Part shown: positions 63,315 through 64,000 of the stretch, one piece after another
How the letters are laid out: the number at the start of each line of letters is the position of its first letter
How positions within the stretch are numbered: position 1 is the first letter of the stretch
Origin: an uncultured Clostridia bacterium
Lineage (GTDB): Bacteria > Bacillota > Clostridia > TANB77 > CAG-508
Direction of reading: 5' to 3'
Length of the DNA: 64,000 bases
NCBI GenBank assembly: GCA_934141445.1
Contig: CAKPCF010000005.1
Coordinates: 1 to 64,000, forward strand
Position numbers and translations under genes: made by a program
Notes under the pieces: model-generated
What the model was told of the DNA's origin: nothing
The model's input: the letters and a program-made list of their open reading frames with translations, nothing else
The model's database searches: none

Positions 63315-64000
63315 ATGTCAGAGGAAAAAAATGCTACAATAGAAGAAATTATTGAAAATCAAAAGAAAAATTATAAAAATTCAGATTCAGCATTGATACA
63401 AAGAGCTTATGATTTTGCAAATTCATATCATGAAGGACAACTTAGAAAATCTGGAGAACCTTATCTTATTCACCCTTTAAATGTTGCTTATATTTTATCA
63501 ACATTAGAGCTTGATGATGAAACTATTTGTGCAGCTTTATTGCATGATATAGTTGAAGATACTCCAGTTACAAATGAAGATTTAAAAAGAGAATTTGGAG
63601 ATGCAATTGCTGAAATGGTTGCAGGTGTTACAAAACTTGGAACTTTAAGATATACTAGTGCTGAAGAGCAACAGGTTGAAAATTATAGAAAAATGTTCTT
63701 AGCAATGGGAAAAGATATAAGAGTTATCTTAATAAAATTAGCAGATAGACTTCATAATATGAGAACATTGAAATTCTTAAAAAGAGATAGACAAATTGCA
63801 AATGCAAAAGAAACAATGGATTTATATGCTCCACTTGCTAATCGTTTAGGTATATATTCTTTAAAATGGGAACTTGAAGATTTAAGCTTTAAATACTTAT
63901 ATCCAGAAGAATACCATGAAATAGTTGTTGGATTAGATAAGAAAAGAGAAGAAAGACTAAAATTCTTAGACCAAATTCAACAAGATTTAGAAGCTGAAAT
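63315..64000 (+). CDS. relA: Bifunctional (p)ppGpp synthetase/hydrolase RelA/SpoT, N-terminal part
   Basis: The frame is open to the right edge; 228 residues are visible. These cover the N-terminal HD hydrolase domain: GEPYLIHPLNVAYIL, LLHDIVEDTPVT (His77-Asp78) and IKLADRLHNMRTLKFL, with the conserved residues for ppGpp hydrolysis intact. The synthetase domain begins beyond the window. AAAGGA is about 11 nt before the ATG. Mediates the stringent response to amino-acid starvation. Confidence 0.95.
   Translation, partial: MSEEKNATIEEIIENQKKNYKNSDSALIQRAYDFANSYHEGQLRKSGEPYLIHPLNVAYILSTLELDDETICAALLHDIVEDTPVTNEDLKREFGDAIAEMVAGVTKLGTLRYTSAEEQQVENYRKMFLAMGKDIRVILIKLADRLHNMRTLKFLKRDRQIANAKETMDLYAPLANRLGIYSLKWELEDLSFKYLYPEEYHEIVVGLDKKREERLKFLDQIQQDLEAE

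Noticed and set aside
1..64000. tRNA, rRNA and CRISPR features
   Set aside because: Intergenic spaces were read for tRNA T-arm motifs, rRNA stretches and regularly spaced repeats; none was convincing.

Overview
The window is AT-rich chromosomal DNA of a low-GC, Gram-positive, spore-forming anaerobe of the Clostridia type. The evidence is: strong AGGAGG-type ribosome binding sites, AT-biased codons, sporulation genes (germination protease gpr, GerW-type ytfJ, a ytxC relative), rubrerythrin, a pilin-leader surface protein of the clostridial kind, and gene orders such as recA-recX, DUF2953-ytfJ, recJ-relA and GT4/DUF4912/GH57. A gut Clostridia lineage is likely but is inferred. I see no rRNA, tRNA, CRISPR array or intact insertion sequence.

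Layout. 1-4.8 kb: tail of an Rpn-family nuclease gene, a small inverted-repeat element, a structured leader, a 1053-residue pilin-leader leucine-rich-repeat protein, and convergent asd. 5.0-9.9 kb: a polytopic membrane protein and the dTDP-L-rhamnose operon rfbD-rfbA-rfbC-rfbB. 10-17.7 kb: an orphan oligopeptide-binding protein, then recA-recX-scpA (no scpB follows), DUF2953-ytfJ and recG. 17.7-21.6 kb: a small membrane protein, a nucleoside kinase, an RNHCP zinc protein, VanZ and a CmpB-type permease protein. 21.6-25.9 kb: a compact three-gene operon encoding an ADP-ribosyltransferase-like/HD-phosphohydrolase fusion, an ECF sigma factor with two predicted membrane segments, and an anchored DUF4362-like protein.

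26-32.5 kb: rlmH, then a two-component system next to an ABC transporter, with matching 11-bp tandem operator repeats in both promoters. 32.5-41.3 kb: an envelope region. A response regulator leads an operon for glycolipid synthesis, two polysaccharide deacetylases and an LPG-synthase/flippase-type membrane protein. About 5 kb further on, a large histidine kinase carries the same promoter architecture as that regulator, so the two look like a split two-component system. Between them sits a GC-richer gene encoding three helix-turn-helix repeats. 41.3-48.6 kb: a six-gene cassette (HerA-type ATPase, acidic small protein, SPFH/double-zinc-ribbon protein, membrane protein, two zinc-ribbon membrane proteins) behind a leader with a short ORF containing an (AC)10 tract and a strong terminator. 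48.6-64 kb: yebC, a frameshifted GT39-like glycosyltransferase, gpr, rubrerythrin, a short ytxC relative, traX, an alpha-glucan module (GT4, DUF4912, GH57), a ylbF-like gene, a BspA-type LRR membrane protein, recJ and the start of relA/spoT.

The best candidates for undescribed biology are the ART-HD/tethered-sigma/DUF4362 operon, the HerA-SPFH-zinc-ribbon cassette with its putative attenuator, and the split two-component system. Functions of all three are inferred from sequence alone. Where an upstream in-frame start codon exists, I chose starts from Shine-Dalgarno spacing and say so in each entry.
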